Translations under genes and position numbers: made by a program
Source: Streptomyces sp. NBC_00464
GTDB taxonomy: Bacteria > Actinomycetota > Actinomycetes > Streptomycetales > Streptomycetaceae
Assembly (NCBI RefSeq): GCF_036013915.1
Contig: NZ_CP107899.1
Coordinates: 5,084,001-5,148,000, forward strand
DNA: 64,000 nt
Direction: 5' to 3'
Notes under the pieces: generated by a model
What the model saw: only the letters and a program-made list of their open reading frames with translations
Database searches by the model: none
What the model was told of the DNA's origin: nothing
Shown here: piece after piece, positions 7,967 through 16,409 of the stretch
How positions within the stretch are numbered: the stretch's first letter is position 1
Layout of the letters: each line of letters opens with the position of its first letter

Positions 7967-9727
7967 TCAGCGGTCCGCCCGGTTCACCGCCGACAGCACC
8001 GCCGCCACCGACGCGGCCACGCCCGACGCGTCCTGGCCCGCGCCCCAGCACACCCGCTCGCCCACCCGGCACTCCGCGAACGCCGTGACCGGCCCTCCGG
8101 CCGCCCCGTGCTCCGCGAAGTCGAGGACCGTGACCCTCACCCCGGCACCCTCCAGCGCGTCCGTGAACGCGGACACCGCACCGCCGCCCATGCCCTCGTG
8201 GTCGCCCTCCCGGCCGTCCACCCGCAGCGTGCAGACGAAGCGGTGCTCACCGGCCGGGCCGCGGTCCGTCGACCAGGAGGCCAGGGCGACCGAGCCGTCC
8301 CGTCCGGGCGCCAGGTACGTCGCCTCGAACAGGTTCCACAGGTCCTTCGGCGTGGCCTCCAGGCCGCTGTCGTCCGTCGCGTCCTGCACCGTGCGGGAGA
8401 AGTCCGCCCGCATCCTCGCCGGCAGGTCCACTCCGTGATTGCTCCGCAGCAGATGGGCGATACCGCCCTTGCCGGACTGGCTGTTGACCCGGATGACGGC
8501 CTCGTACGTACGCCCCACGTCCGCCGGGTCGATCGGCAGGTACGGCACCGACCACAGCGGCGAACCGCTGTCGCCCCGGTGCGCGAAACCTTTGCTGATC
8601 GCGTCCTGGTGCGTGCCCGAGAACGCGGTGTACACCAGGTCGCCGCCGTACGGATGGCGTGGCGGCACCGGCAGCCGGTTGCAGTGCTCGACCGTGCGGC
8701 GGATCTCGTCGATGTCCGAGAAGTCGATCATCGGGTCGACACCCTGGGCGTGCAGATTGAGGGCCAGGTTGACCAGGTCGACGTTGCCCGTGCGCTCCCC
8801 GTTGCCGAACAGGCAGCCCTCCACCCGCTGCGCCCCCGCCAGTACGGCGAGCTCCGCGCAGGCCACGCCCGTACCGCGGTCGTTGTGCGGGTGGACGGAG
8901 AGGATCACGGAGTCACGCCGGTCCAGATGGCGGTGCATGTACTCGATCTGGTCCGCGTACACGTTCGGTGTCGCGATCTCCACCGTGGCCGGCAGGTTGT
9001 GGATGACCGGCCGGTCCGGCGAGGCGTCCCACAGCTCGGTGAGGCTGTTGCAGATCTCCAGGACGAAGTCCGGCTCGGTGAGGATGAAGACCTCGGGGGA
9101 GAACTCGAACCGGATGTCCGCCCCGGGCCTCGCCCGCGCCAGCCGCTCCATCTGCCGCGCGGCATCCAGCAGCACGCCGTGCACCTCGGCCCGGCTGCGG
9201 CCGAGTACGACGTCCCGCCAGACGGGCGCGGTCGGGATGTAGAGGTGGACGACCACCCGGTCCATCCCCACGACGGACTCGAAGGTCCGCTCGATCAGCT
9301 CCGGCTTGGCCGGGGTGAAGACGACCACGGTCACGTCGTCGGGCACGGCCCCGCTCTCCGCCAGATGCCGTACGAAGCCGAAGTCGGTGCGGCTGGCGGA
9401 CGGGTAGCCGATCTCGATCTCCTTGTAGCCCATCGCGACGAGCAGATCGAACATCCGGCGCTTGCGCGGGGTGTCCATCGGTTCGGCCAGGGCCTGGTTG
9501 CCGTCCCGCAGATCGACGGGGACCCAGAGCGGGGCGCGGTCGATACGGGCCTGCGGCCAGCTCCGGCCGGTCAGCGGGATGTCGACACGGTCGAACGCCG
9601 GACGGTAGCGGTGCGAGGGCATCGAGCTGGAGCGTTGCGGGTTCCAGTGCGGAGCGGCCTCGGGCACGGGCCCGAGGGGCGTGCAGATCGTGGGGAAGCT
9701 GTGCATCGGTGACAGACGGTGGGACAT
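7967..9727 (-). CDS. leuA: 2-isopropylmalate synthase
   Basis: 586 residues; first committed step of leucine synthesis, condensing acetyl-CoA with 2-ketoisovalerate in the cytoplasm. The TIM-barrel catalytic part carries [16 protein letters not shown] and GNGERTGN; the C-terminal about 120 residues form the leucine-binding LeuA dimer domain. Start chosen at ATG 9727, preceded by GAGAAGAGACC; 9706 and 9766 are alternatives. Length and layout fit the long actinobacterial form. Upstream lies a complete attenuator: promoter 9856-9885, leader peptide 9800-9847 with four successive Leu codons, terminator 9771-9793. It is divergent from a GntR-family regulator. Confidence 0.96.
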   Translation of the reverse strand: MSHRLSPMHSFPTICTPLGPVPEAAPHWNPQRSSSMPSHRYRPAFDRVDIPLTGRSWPQARIDRAPLWVPVDLRDGNQALAEPMDTPRKRRMFDLLVAMGYKEIEIGYPSASRTDFGFVRHLAESGAVPDDVTVVVFTPAKPELIERTFESVVGMDRVVVHLYIPTAPVWRDVVLGRSRAEVHGVLLDAARQMERLARARPGADIRFEFSPEVFILTEPDFVLEICNSLTELWDASPDRPVIHNLPATVEIATPNVYADQIEYMHRHLDRRDSVILSVHPHNDRGTGVACAELAVLAGAQRVEGCLFGNGERTGNVDLVNLALNLHAQGVDPMIDFSDIDEIRRTVEHCNRLPVPPRHPYGGDLVYTAFSGTHQDAISKGFAHRGDSGSPLWSVPYLPIDPADVGRTYEAVIRVNSQSGKGGIAHLLRSNHGVDLPARMRADFSRTVQDATDDSGLEATPKDLWNLFEATYLAPGRDGSVALASWSTDRGPAGEHRFVCTLRVDGREGDHEGMGGGAVSAFTDALEGAGVRVTVLDFAEHGAAGGPVTAFAECRVGERVCWGAGQDASGVAASVAAVLSAVNRADR

Positions 9728-9770
9728 GGAACGGTCTCTTCTCGCATCGCCGGATGCGACCGGCACAGCA

Positions 9771-9793
9771 CGGCACCCCGCGGCGGGGTGCCG
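9771..9793 (-). terminator. leuA attenuator terminator hairpin
   Basis: Perfect 10-bp stem (CGGCACCCCG / CGGGGTGCCG) with a 3-base loop, 44 bases before the leuA start. The 11-mer at 9778-9788 is also exactly complementary to the 11-mer at 9805-9815 inside the leader peptide gene, so pairing of those two would destroy this terminator. Confidence 0.75.
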
Positions 9794-9799
9794 ATCGCT

Positions 9800-9847
9800 T
9801 CAGGCCCCGCCGCGGCAGCCGAGAAGAAGGAGACCGCGGTACGTCAT
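9800..9847 (-). CDS. leuL: leuA leader peptide (attenuation)
   Basis: Fifteen codons from ATG at 9847 reading MTYRGLLLLGCRGGA, then TGA. Four Leu codons in a row (CTC CTT CTT CTC) are the regulatory codons. With Leu-tRNA scarce, a ribosome stalled there would leave 9805-9815 free to pair with 9778-9788 and block the terminator. With Leu plentiful, the ribosome reaching the stop covers 9805-9815 and the terminator forms. Leader-peptide attenuation of leuA in actinobacteria is known in principle. The ATG lies about 8 bases from the predicted -10, so the mRNA would have almost no 5' leader. Confidence 0.8.
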   Translation of the reverse strand: MTYRGLLLLGCRGGA

Positions 9848-9855
9848 GGTTCGGT

Positions 9856-9885
9856 ACAGTAGCCAGAAACCAAGTCCTCAGACAA
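9856..9885 (-). promoter_or_regulatory. Predicted leuA leader promoter
   Basis: On the minus strand, -35 TTGTCT (9885-9880), an 18-bp spacer and -10 TACTGT (9861-9856). Transcription would begin near 9849, at or just before the leader ATG at 9847. The -35 touches the palindrome at 9885-9895. Confidence 0.55.
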
Positions 9886-9895
9886 CCTGACAGGT
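9885..9895. promoter_or_regulatory. Palindrome ACCTGACAGGT, candidate GntR operator
   Basis: Five-base arms around one base. It overlaps the edge of the leuA -35 box and the ribosome-site region of the gntR gene, with a further TCAG-n5-CTGA inverted repeat at 9878-9890. Position suits autorepression and perhaps leuA control. Confidence 0.35.
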
Positions 9896-9902
9896 GAATC
9901 CC

Positions 9903-10598
9903 GTGTCCTCGCTCGGCCCGCTCCGCCCCAGCCCCCTGGTCGAACAGGCCACGAGTCATCTGCGCACGCAGATCACCGAGGGGCACTGGCCGGTCGGCAC
10001 GAAGATCCCCGGTGAGACCACGCTCGCCAAGACGCTCGGTGTGGGCCGCTCCACCGTGCGCGAGGCGGTGCGTACGCTCGCCACGCTCGGCCTGCTCCAG
10101 TCCCGCCAGGGCGCCGGCGTCTTCGTCATCGCCGACCACGCGACGGAGGAGTGGCCGGTCCGGCTGCGCCGGGCCGCGGTCACCGACGTCTACGAGGTCC
10201 GCATGCTGATCGAGGTCCAGGCCGCCCGGCTCGCCGCGCGGCGCCGCACCGACGAGGACCTGATCGCCCTGGAGTCGGCGCTCGCGGCACGGCGGGCGGC
10301 GGGCGGCGGACCGGACGACGCGGAGTTCGTGGATGCCGACATCGCCCTGCACCGGGCGGTCGTGGCGGCCGCCCACAACCCCGTACTCACCGATCTCTTC
10401 GCCGAATTCGCCCCCGCGCTGCGGCAGGCGCTCATCGACCTGGTGGAGCTGCTCGGCCTGCGCCGCGGTGACCCCCAGCACGGCGACGCGCAGCACCTGG
10501 CGCTGGTCACGGCGGTGGTGGCGGGCGACGCGGAGGGCGCGGGCCGGGCCGCCCAGGCGGAGCTGGAACACACCCTGACCCGCCTGCGCGCCGCCTGA
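9903..10598 (+). CDS. FadR-subfamily GntR transcriptional regulator
   Basis: 231 residues. Winged helix at about 8-75 (KIPGETTLAKTLGVGRSTVREAVRTL) and an all-helical FCD ligand domain at about 90-225 with conserved acidic and His residues (DADIALHRAV, HLALVTAV) that usually bind a metal and a carboxylate. GTG at 9903 is preferred (AGGTGA five bases upstream); GTG 9894 is the longer alternative. Divergent from leuA, so a branched-chain or organic-acid effector is plausible but unproven. A strong convergent terminator follows the gene. Confidence 0.85.
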   Translation: MSSLGPLRPSPLVEQATSHLRTQITEGHWPVGTKIPGETTLAKTLGVGRSTVREAVRTLATLGLLQSRQGAGVFVIADHATEEWPVRLRRAAVTDVYEVRMLIEVQAARLAARRRTDEDLIALESALAARRAAGGGPDDAEFVDADIALHRAVVAAAHNPVLTDLFAEFAPALRQALIDLVELLGLRRGDPQHGDAQHLALVTAVVAGDAEGAGRAAQAELEHTLTRLRAA

Positions 10599-10606
10599 TC
10601 CGGCCC

Positions 10607-10645
10607 GATCCGTACGAGAGATCCCACGGGCCTCTCGTACGGATC
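10607..10645. terminator. Bidirectional terminator between gntR and asdA
   Basis: Perfect 14-bp arms (GATCCGTACGAGAG and its complement) with an 11-base loop, between two convergent genes. Confidence 0.8.
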
Positions 10646-10672
10646 AGGCCGGGCTGATCCGGACGAAATTCC

Positions 10673-12328
10673 CTAAGCGGCCCCGGACTCCCGCCACTCC
10701 TGCGCGTACTCGTCGAAGATCGCCCGCAGTTGGTGGCCGATCTTCAGATAGTCCAGGTCGTCCAGATTGGCCAGGGAGACGCGGACCGACCACTCCGGCC
10801 CGTCGAAACCGCCGCCGTTGAGCAGCACCACGGACGTCTGCTCGGCCAGCCGGAACAGCGGGTCGACCGGCTCGTAGTTCTGCTCCAGGTAGTCGGCGAA
10901 CTCCTTGCCCAGCGTGCGTTCCGCCTCGGCCAGCAGGTCCAGCTCGATGTAGTACGAGGCACGCTTGGGATCCTCGGAGATCTTCATGTGCGCGCCCTCC
11001 AGCAGGAGTTCGAGGCGCTGCCGCACGATGGCGCGGATCCGCACCTTGTACTCCTGGCCCTCGTCCAGCATGTCGAAGAGGGAGAAGAGCGTCATCATCA
11101 CCTGCTGCGGCAGCGACAGGCCCGCCGTGTGGTTGAGCGCCACCTGACGGGAGTCCGCGACCAGGCGGTCGATGAACCGCATCCTCTCCGGGTGCAGGGA
11201 CAGCGTCCCGTACCGCTTGCCCAGGCGCGCCTTCTCCTCGGCGCTCTGCGCGGCCAGCAGATCGTCGATGACGTTGTCGTCGTGCAGTCCGATGACACCG
11301 AGCCGCCAGCCGGTGGCGCCGTAGTGCTTGGAGTACGAGTACACGAGCAGGGAGTTGCGGGGCAGGTCGGCGGCGAGCGAGCGGAAGCCCTCGACGAACG
11401 TCCCGTAGACGTCGTCCGTCACCACGATCAGGTTCGGGTTCTGCTCGGCGACGACCCCCACGATCTGCTCGGCGACCTTCGGAGCGAGCGCGAGGGACGG
11501 CGGATTGCTCGGGTTGACGCAGCAGACCATCCGGACGGACGGGTCGGCCAGCTTGGCGATCTCCTCCGGCGGATAGCGCCACTGCCGCACCCCGGTCTCG
11601 GTGAACAGGTTCGCCTCGACGTGCACGACGTCGAAGCCGTACGTGTCCAGTTCGGGGATCTCCAGGTACGGGGTGAACACGGGCACCATCAGGGCGATGC
11701 GGTCGCCCTTGCTCAGGATCCCGTTCTTCAGCAGCGAGTCGAAGATGTAGCACATCGCGGCGGTGCCGCCCTCGGTCGCGAACAGGCTCAGGTTCTGCCC
11801 CTCCGGCGGCCGGCGGTCGAACATCTCGTCCGCCACGTACCCACGCACGACCTGCTCGACATGCGGCAGGATCCGCCCCGGCACCGGGTAGTTGTCCCCG
11901 ATCGAGGAGTCCGTCAGCTCGTGGACGAACGCGTCGGGCACGAAACCGAAGCGCTCGACCGCCAGGTCGATGCTCGCCTGGAGCAGCTCGATCCCGGGCA
12001 GCTCCGGATGCGTACGCACGAAGTGCGCGAAGCGGTCCGCGCAGCCGGCCTCCTCCGGCATCCCGCCCAGGTTGTCCGCCGTCCAGACCCGGCGGGACTC
12101 GGCGAGCGCGAAGTACCCGAGCGCGTGGTACGCCTCCCGGGGGCCGGTGGCGACCCAGTTCGGGTTGCCGCGGCCCGCGTTCAGCATGGCCCGGATCGTC
12201 TTGCCCTTCTGGCCGGGCTTGTCGCTCTGTTCGGACTGGGCGATGGCGATGAATTTGTCCTTCAGCTCGAACGGGCTGAGCTGGGCGAACGAGCGGATCT
12301 CCGCACGGCTGAGGCTGGCCTTGGGCAT
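10673..12328 (-). CDS. asdA: Aspartate 4-decarboxylase / aspartate aminotransferase
   Basis: 551 residues; PLP enzyme of fold type I converting L-aspartate to L-alanine and CO2, with side transaminase activity. Seen: NPSNPPS substrate-binding loop, VVTDDVYGTF, and the PLP-lysine segment VYSYSKHYGATGWRLG. Length matches bacterial AsdA (about 530-550), longer than ordinary aminotransferases. Last gene of an operon with two AspT antiporters, the classic partnership in which aspartate enters in exchange for alanine and internal decarboxylation consumes a proton. Confidence 0.92.
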   Translation of the reverse strand: MPKASLSRAEIRSFAQLSPFELKDKFIAIAQSEQSDKPGQKGKTIRAMLNAGRGNPNWVATGPREAYHALGYFALAESRRVWTADNLGGMPEEAGCADRFAHFVRTHPELPGIELLQASIDLAVERFGFVPDAFVHELTDSSIGDNYPVPGRILPHVEQVVRGYVADEMFDRRPPEGQNLSLFATEGGTAAMCYIFDSLLKNGILSKGDRIALMVPVFTPYLEIPELDTYGFDVVHVEANLFTETGVRQWRYPPEEIAKLADPSVRMVCCVNPSNPPSLALAPKVAEQIVGVVAEQNPNLIVVTDDVYGTFVEGFRSLAADLPRNSLLVYSYSKHYGATGWRLGVIGLHDDNVIDDLLAAQSAEEKARLGKRYGTLSLHPERMRFIDRLVADSRQVALNHTAGLSLPQQVMMTLFSLFDMLDEGQEYKVRIRAIVRQRLELLLEGAHMKISEDPKRASYYIELDLLAEAERTLGKEFADYLEQNYEPVDPLFRLAEQTSVVLLNGGGFDGPEWSVRVSLANLDDLDYLKIGHQLRAIFDEYAQEWRESGAA

Positions 12329-12345
12329 GTCTGCGCTCCCGCGGT

Positions 12346-14049
12346 TCAGTGGTTGAGGATGACGATGACGGCGCCCCACACGGTCAGCAGCACATTGCCG
12401 ACGGCGTACGGGATCGTGTAACCGAGCGTGGGGATCTGGGACTTGGAGGTCTCGTTGACGGCGCCGATCGCCGCCGTGGTGGTCTGGCCGCCGGCCAGCA
12501 CCCCCATCAGGATCGGGAACCTGATCTTCTGGATGTAGTGCCCGACCAGGAATCCGACGATCAGCGGTACGACGGTGGCGACGGCTCCCAGGAGCAGCAG
12601 CCCCCAGCCCGCCGAGGAAAGACCGCTGGTGAAACCGGGGCCGGCGTTGATGCCGACCACCGCGACGAACATGCACAGGCCCAGGGTGTCCATGAACCAC
12701 TGGGCGCCCGGCGGCACATTCCCGTACGTCGGGTACTTGCCCCGGATCCAGCCGAAGACCAGACCCATGATGAGCCCGCCGCCCGAGGTGGAGAGCGAGA
12801 TCGGCACCCCGCCCGCGGTCAGCGCCGGAATACCGATGCAGCCGCCGAGGAAGATGCCGAGGCCCACCCACACCATGTCGGTCGCGAAGCTCGTCGGCAC
12901 GGGCTTGCCGAGCTCCTTGCCCGCCGGGCCGACCAGCCGCTCCGGACCGGTCAGCACCACCGTGTCGCCGCGCTCCACCGGGGTGGAGAGCCGGAAGGGG
13001 AACTCGGCGCCGGCCCGGTAGATCTTCTCGATGTAGACACCGGCCATGAACGGCTCCCGGCGCAGCTCCTCGACCGTTCGCCCCAGCTGCGCCTTCTCGG
13101 ACGCCACCACGTGCAGGGTCTCGGTCCGGTAGCCGAGCAGCGCCACGTCGTCCGCCTCCGGGCCCACATGCGTACGGGCGTCGAAGTCCACCAGGTCGTG
13201 CCGCAGCGCGCTGACCGCGATGGTGTCCCCGTCCCGCAGTACCAGGGACTGGGCCTGCGGCAGGATCGTTCCCTCGCGCCGGACCTGGGTGATGTAGACG
13301 CGACGGCCGAGCGCCTGCTGCTGGGCCTCGAAGTCGGCGATGCTGCGGCCGACGAGGTCGTGGCGCTCGACCGTGTAGGCGCGCAGCACGGTCTCGTAAT
13401 AGCCCTCGCCCTCGTCCGGGTTCTCGTCGGGGGCGTCCAGCTCGGCCGCCAGCTCCGCGCTCTCCTTCGCCAGGTCCCGGCGGTAGAGCCGGGGCAGCAC
13501 GTTGGCGAGGAGCATCGCGCAGAGGATGGTGCCGAGCGGATACGTGACCGCGTAGCCGACCGCGACCAGGTTCTGTTCGGACTTCACCTGGGCGTCGGAG
13601 AGGCCGGGCAGGGTGCCGATGGCGTCCTGGGCGACACCGATGGCCGCCGACTGGGTGAGCGCGCCGCTCATGAGTCCGGCGCCGAGGCCGGGTCCGTATC
13701 CGAGCACGACGGCGAAGAGCCAGGAGATCAGCAGCCCGGACACACAGACCACGACCGCGTTGACGACCTGGGGCAGCCCGTCCTTCTTCAGGCCCCGGAA
13801 GAACTGCGGGCCGACGCGGTAGCCGAGTGCGAACAGGAACATGATGAAGAAGAGGTTCTTCACCGTGCCGTCGATCTGGACGCCGAACTGAGCTCCCAGC
13901 ACGAGTCCGGCGACCAGGCAGCCCGTGACCGCCCCGAGCGCGATCGCCTTGTAGCGGACCTTTCCGAGCAGGAACCCCAGTGCGACGACCAGGAAGACCA
14001 GCAGTTCGGGATGGGGTTCGAAGATGTTGCGGTTGAGGAAATCGATCAT
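12346..14049 (-). CDS. AspT-type aspartate:alanine antiporter (second copy)
   Basis: 567 residues. Two hydrophobic blocks (about 10-175 and 375-565, each with some five membrane helices) flank two TrkA_C-like cytosolic domains at about 210-370, the layout of the AAEX/YbjL-AspT family. Gly-rich segments such as GGLIMGLVFGWIRG and PTLGYTIPYAVGNVLL are typical. Start codon directly abuts the TGA of the upstream paralogue (TGA-ATG), so translation is coupled. It should exchange aspartate for alanine with the decarboxylase 17 bp downstream. Paralogues in tandem may form a heteromer or differ in substrate. Confidence 0.85.
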   Translation of the reverse strand: MIDFLNRNIFEPHPELLVFLVVALGFLLGKVRYKAIALGAVTGCLVAGLVLGAQFGVQIDGTVKNLFFIMFLFALGYRVGPQFFRGLKKDGLPQVVNAVVVCVSGLLISWLFAVVLGYGPGLGAGLMSGALTQSAAIGVAQDAIGTLPGLSDAQVKSEQNLVAVGYAVTYPLGTILCAMLLANVLPRLYRRDLAKESAELAAELDAPDENPDEGEGYYETVLRAYTVERHDLVGRSIADFEAQQQALGRRVYITQVRREGTILPQAQSLVLRDGDTIAVSALRHDLVDFDARTHVGPEADDVALLGYRTETLHVVASEKAQLGRTVEELRREPFMAGVYIEKIYRAGAEFPFRLSTPVERGDTVVLTGPERLVGPAGKELGKPVPTSFATDMVWVGLGIFLGGCIGIPALTAGGVPISLSTSGGGLIMGLVFGWIRGKYPTYGNVPPGAQWFMDTLGLCMFVAVVGINAGPGFTSGLSSAGWGLLLLGAVATVVPLIVGFLVGHYIQKIRFPILMGVLAGGQTTTAAIGAVNETSKSQIPTLGYTIPYAVGNVLLTVWGAVIVILNH

Positions 14050-15726
14050 TCAGGCTCCCAGGACGCCGACGAGGATGGGACCGGTCAGAGGCAGCAGGAA
14101 GTTGGAGAGTGCGTACGTGATCGTGTAGCCGAGCAGCGGCACCGAGCTCTGCGCCACCTGGGTGATGGAGGTGATCGCCGGGGTCGAGCACTGCTGGCCC
14201 GCGATGGCGCCGATCAGCAGCGGCTTCTCGATCTTCAGGACCGTCAGTCCGACGATCAGGGAGATGGTCGCGGGGATCAGCACCATGGCGATCCCGGCGA
14301 ACGGAAGCAGTGCGCCGTACTCCTTCAGCAGCGGCCAGGCCTGTGGCCCGGCGGTCAGCCCGGTGCAGGCGATGAAGACGGCAAGACCCAGGTCCTTCAG
14401 CGTGTTCGCGGCCTGCGGGGGGAAGGCCCCGAAGGTCTGTTTGCGGGAGCGGAACCAGCCGAAGAGCAGCCCGGAGACCAGGCAGCCGCCGCCGGTGCCG
14501 AGCGACAGCGGGATGTCGCCGATCCGGACGACGATCTGGCCGATCAGCGAACCCGCCACGATGCCGAGGCCCAGGTAGATGAAGTCCGTGGCGTCGTTCT
14601 TGACGACTGCACCGATCTTCGCGACGAGCCTGTTGAGGCCGGAACGGGCGCCGACCAGGGTCAGTACGTCACCGCGCTGCACCGTGGTCTCGGCCGATGC
14701 GGGCAGATGCTGGTCGTTGCGCAGCACATCGGTGATGTACACGCCGTCCCGGCGGAACTCGGGGTGGTCCTTCTCCAGCTGGGCGATCGTCGACCCGGCG
14801 GTGGCCTTCTCGGTCACCGCGACCTGACGGGTGGCCAGCGGGGTGTCGAGGCCGGGTACCGACGGGGTCTCCGGACCGATCTCCCGGCCGGCCTCGATGA
14901 TCCCGCGCCGCCGGCCCACCAGCTGGACCAGATCGCTGAGCGTCAGCTCCAGATCGGGGGAGGGGTCCAGCAGTACGCTGCCGCGCTTGACGCCCTCTAC
15001 GGTGACGGCGCCGCCGAGCGAGGCCTCCAGCTCGCCGATCCGCCGGCCGTCGGCCAGGGTCACCAGGAACGTACGGCCGACCGTGCGGGGCAGCGCCTCG
15101 CGCTCGTCGGACTCCAGCCCGCGGACGCCGCCGCGCATCTTCTCCCAGAGTTCGCGTGAGGCGTCCGCCAGGTTGATGCGCAGCAGCATCGGCATGATCT
15201 GGCTGGTGTACAGCACGATGGTGACCAGGCCGAAGAGGTAGCAGACGGTGTACGCGGTGGCGACGTGCCCCTGGTACTGGGTGATCTGGGCGGCGGTCAG
15301 GTCGTCGAGCTTGCCGATGGCCTCGGTGGCCGTACCGACCACGGCGGACTCGGTCGCCGCGCCCGCCAGGATGCCCGAGGCGGTACCCACGTCGAGGTCG
15401 AATGCCTTGGCCAGACCGAAGGCGATGCCGAGCACACAGACCAGTTCGATCAGGCACAGGGCGAAGAAGCGCAGGCTCTTGCGGTTGAGGTTGGCAAAGA
15501 ACTGAGGCCCGGCCAGATAGCCCAGCGAGAAGATGAACAGCGCGAAGAAGACCGTCTTGACGTCCTCGTTCACGCTCACGTGCCGGGTGCCGATCAGCAG
15601 CGAGACGATCAGGGTGCCGCAGATACCGCCGAGAGTGATGGGGCCGACGCGGATCTTGCCCACGAGATAGCCGAGGGACAGGCAGAGGAAGAGAGCAAGT
15701 TCGGGATGGTCGCGGATTACGCCCAT
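14050..15726 (-). CDS. AspT-type aspartate:alanine antiporter (first copy)
   Basis: 558 residues with the same two-block plus double TrkA_C layout (soluble part about 205-360). First gene of the operon. Conserved segments include GIVAGSLIGQIV, GGGCLVSGLLFGWFRS and PLLGYTITYALSNFLL. Compared with the second copy, the two align along their full length but are clearly diverged, so duplication is old. A perfect inverted repeat lies at 15732-15750, a few bases before the start codon. Confidence 0.85.
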   Translation of the reverse strand: MGVIRDHPELALFLCLSLGYLVGKIRVGPITLGGICGTLIVSLLIGTRHVSVNEDVKTVFFALFIFSLGYLAGPQFFANLNRKSLRFFALCLIELVCVLGIAFGLAKAFDLDVGTASGILAGAATESAVVGTATEAIGKLDDLTAAQITQYQGHVATAYTVCYLFGLVTIVLYTSQIMPMLLRINLADASRELWEKMRGGVRGLESDEREALPRTVGRTFLVTLADGRRIGELEASLGGAVTVEGVKRGSVLLDPSPDLELTLSDLVQLVGRRRGIIEAGREIGPETPSVPGLDTPLATRQVAVTEKATAGSTIAQLEKDHPEFRRDGVYITDVLRNDQHLPASAETTVQRGDVLTLVGARSGLNRLVAKIGAVVKNDATDFIYLGLGIVAGSLIGQIVVRIGDIPLSLGTGGGCLVSGLLFGWFRSRKQTFGAFPPQAANTLKDLGLAVFIACTGLTAGPQAWPLLKEYGALLPFAGIAMVLIPATISLIVGLTVLKIEKPLLIGAIAGQQCSTPAITSITQVAQSSVPLLGYTITYALSNFLLPLTGPILVGVLGA

Positions 15727-15731
15727 CCGGC

Positions 15732-15750
15732 GTCACCCACCCTGGGTGAC
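15732..15750. promoter_or_regulatory. Inverted repeat just before the aspT start
   Basis: GTCACCCA and TGGGTGAC, 8-bp arms around CCC, five bases upstream of the ATG and covering the ribosome site. It could be an operator or an RNA hairpin masking translation. Confidence 0.45.
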
Positions 15751-16266
15751 AAGAGTGATCATTAGGCACATAAGGGCGAAATTAACAGAGTGTGAGATGG
15801 GTGGCATGTCCGGTTCGCCGTCGATGTGCGGAGGAGGGGCAACGGCTCTTCCCGGGGGCGTTGTTCCAGTCATCGGCCCGGCTGCTGTTCTCGGCCACCG
15901 TCCGGCGCTCGGCTTCGGGGAAAGAACGCGGAGGTGCCCCTGAGTGGCCCCTGGGTGCGACGTCCCGTTCACCTTCCGGCGGGCGCGGCCGACGGAAACG
16001 GGGGTAAGGGGAGGTGTTTCGGGGCTCTGCCGGAAATCTGGCGCCTTCGGGTCGGCTTCCCGGTGCCGGCTGCAAGATCCACTCCCAACAGGGCTTTCAC
16101 CTGCGGGAATTCGGGAATCGATCGGTCCGCTTCTCATGGTTGCGCGCTTTGGCAAGCCTTCGGCCGGACACGGTCTCGTGACTTGCAGGACACGCTCGCG
16201 CAACGGAAGCGTCTTCAAGTCTTGACACCCACCCCTCCCAGGCAGCAACCTTCCGACATCGACGCA
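15751..16266. other. Intergenic region, aspT to cebE
   Basis: About 520 bases with no supported gene. Open frames here overlap one another and have no ribosome sites or family features. It presumably holds the aspT operon promoter on the minus strand and the cebE promoter on the plus strand; TTGACA at 16222-16227 is the best -35 candidate, but its -10 partner is weak. Confidence 0.5.
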
Positions 16267-16280
16267 TGGGAGCGCTCCCA
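16267..16280. promoter_or_regulatory. CebR box upstream of cebE
   Basis: Perfect 14-bp palindrome TGGGAGCGCTCCCA, the established CebR operator of Streptomyces, 130 bp upstream of cebE. Cello-oligosaccharide binding by CebR should release it. Confidence 0.92.
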
Positions 16281-16409
16281 CATCGCAAGAGGAATTTTCG
16301 CGCGAACGGCACTGCCCGTGTCCTCCCCCCTGAACCATTCGGCACCCGCACCCACCAGTGCGTATGCCACGCAGTGAGCCAGTCCCACCTTGGAACAAGG
16401 AGTAGTGGA

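Noticed and set aside
6521..9712. Plus-strand open frame of about 1,060 codons over chitinase and leuA
   Set aside because: Overlaps two well-recognised genes in other frames; composition is Arg/His/Gly-rich with no family features.
12349..15159. Plus-strand open frame opposite the two aspT genes
   Set aside because: Shadow of membrane-protein genes on the other strand; no start signal and no recognisable domain.
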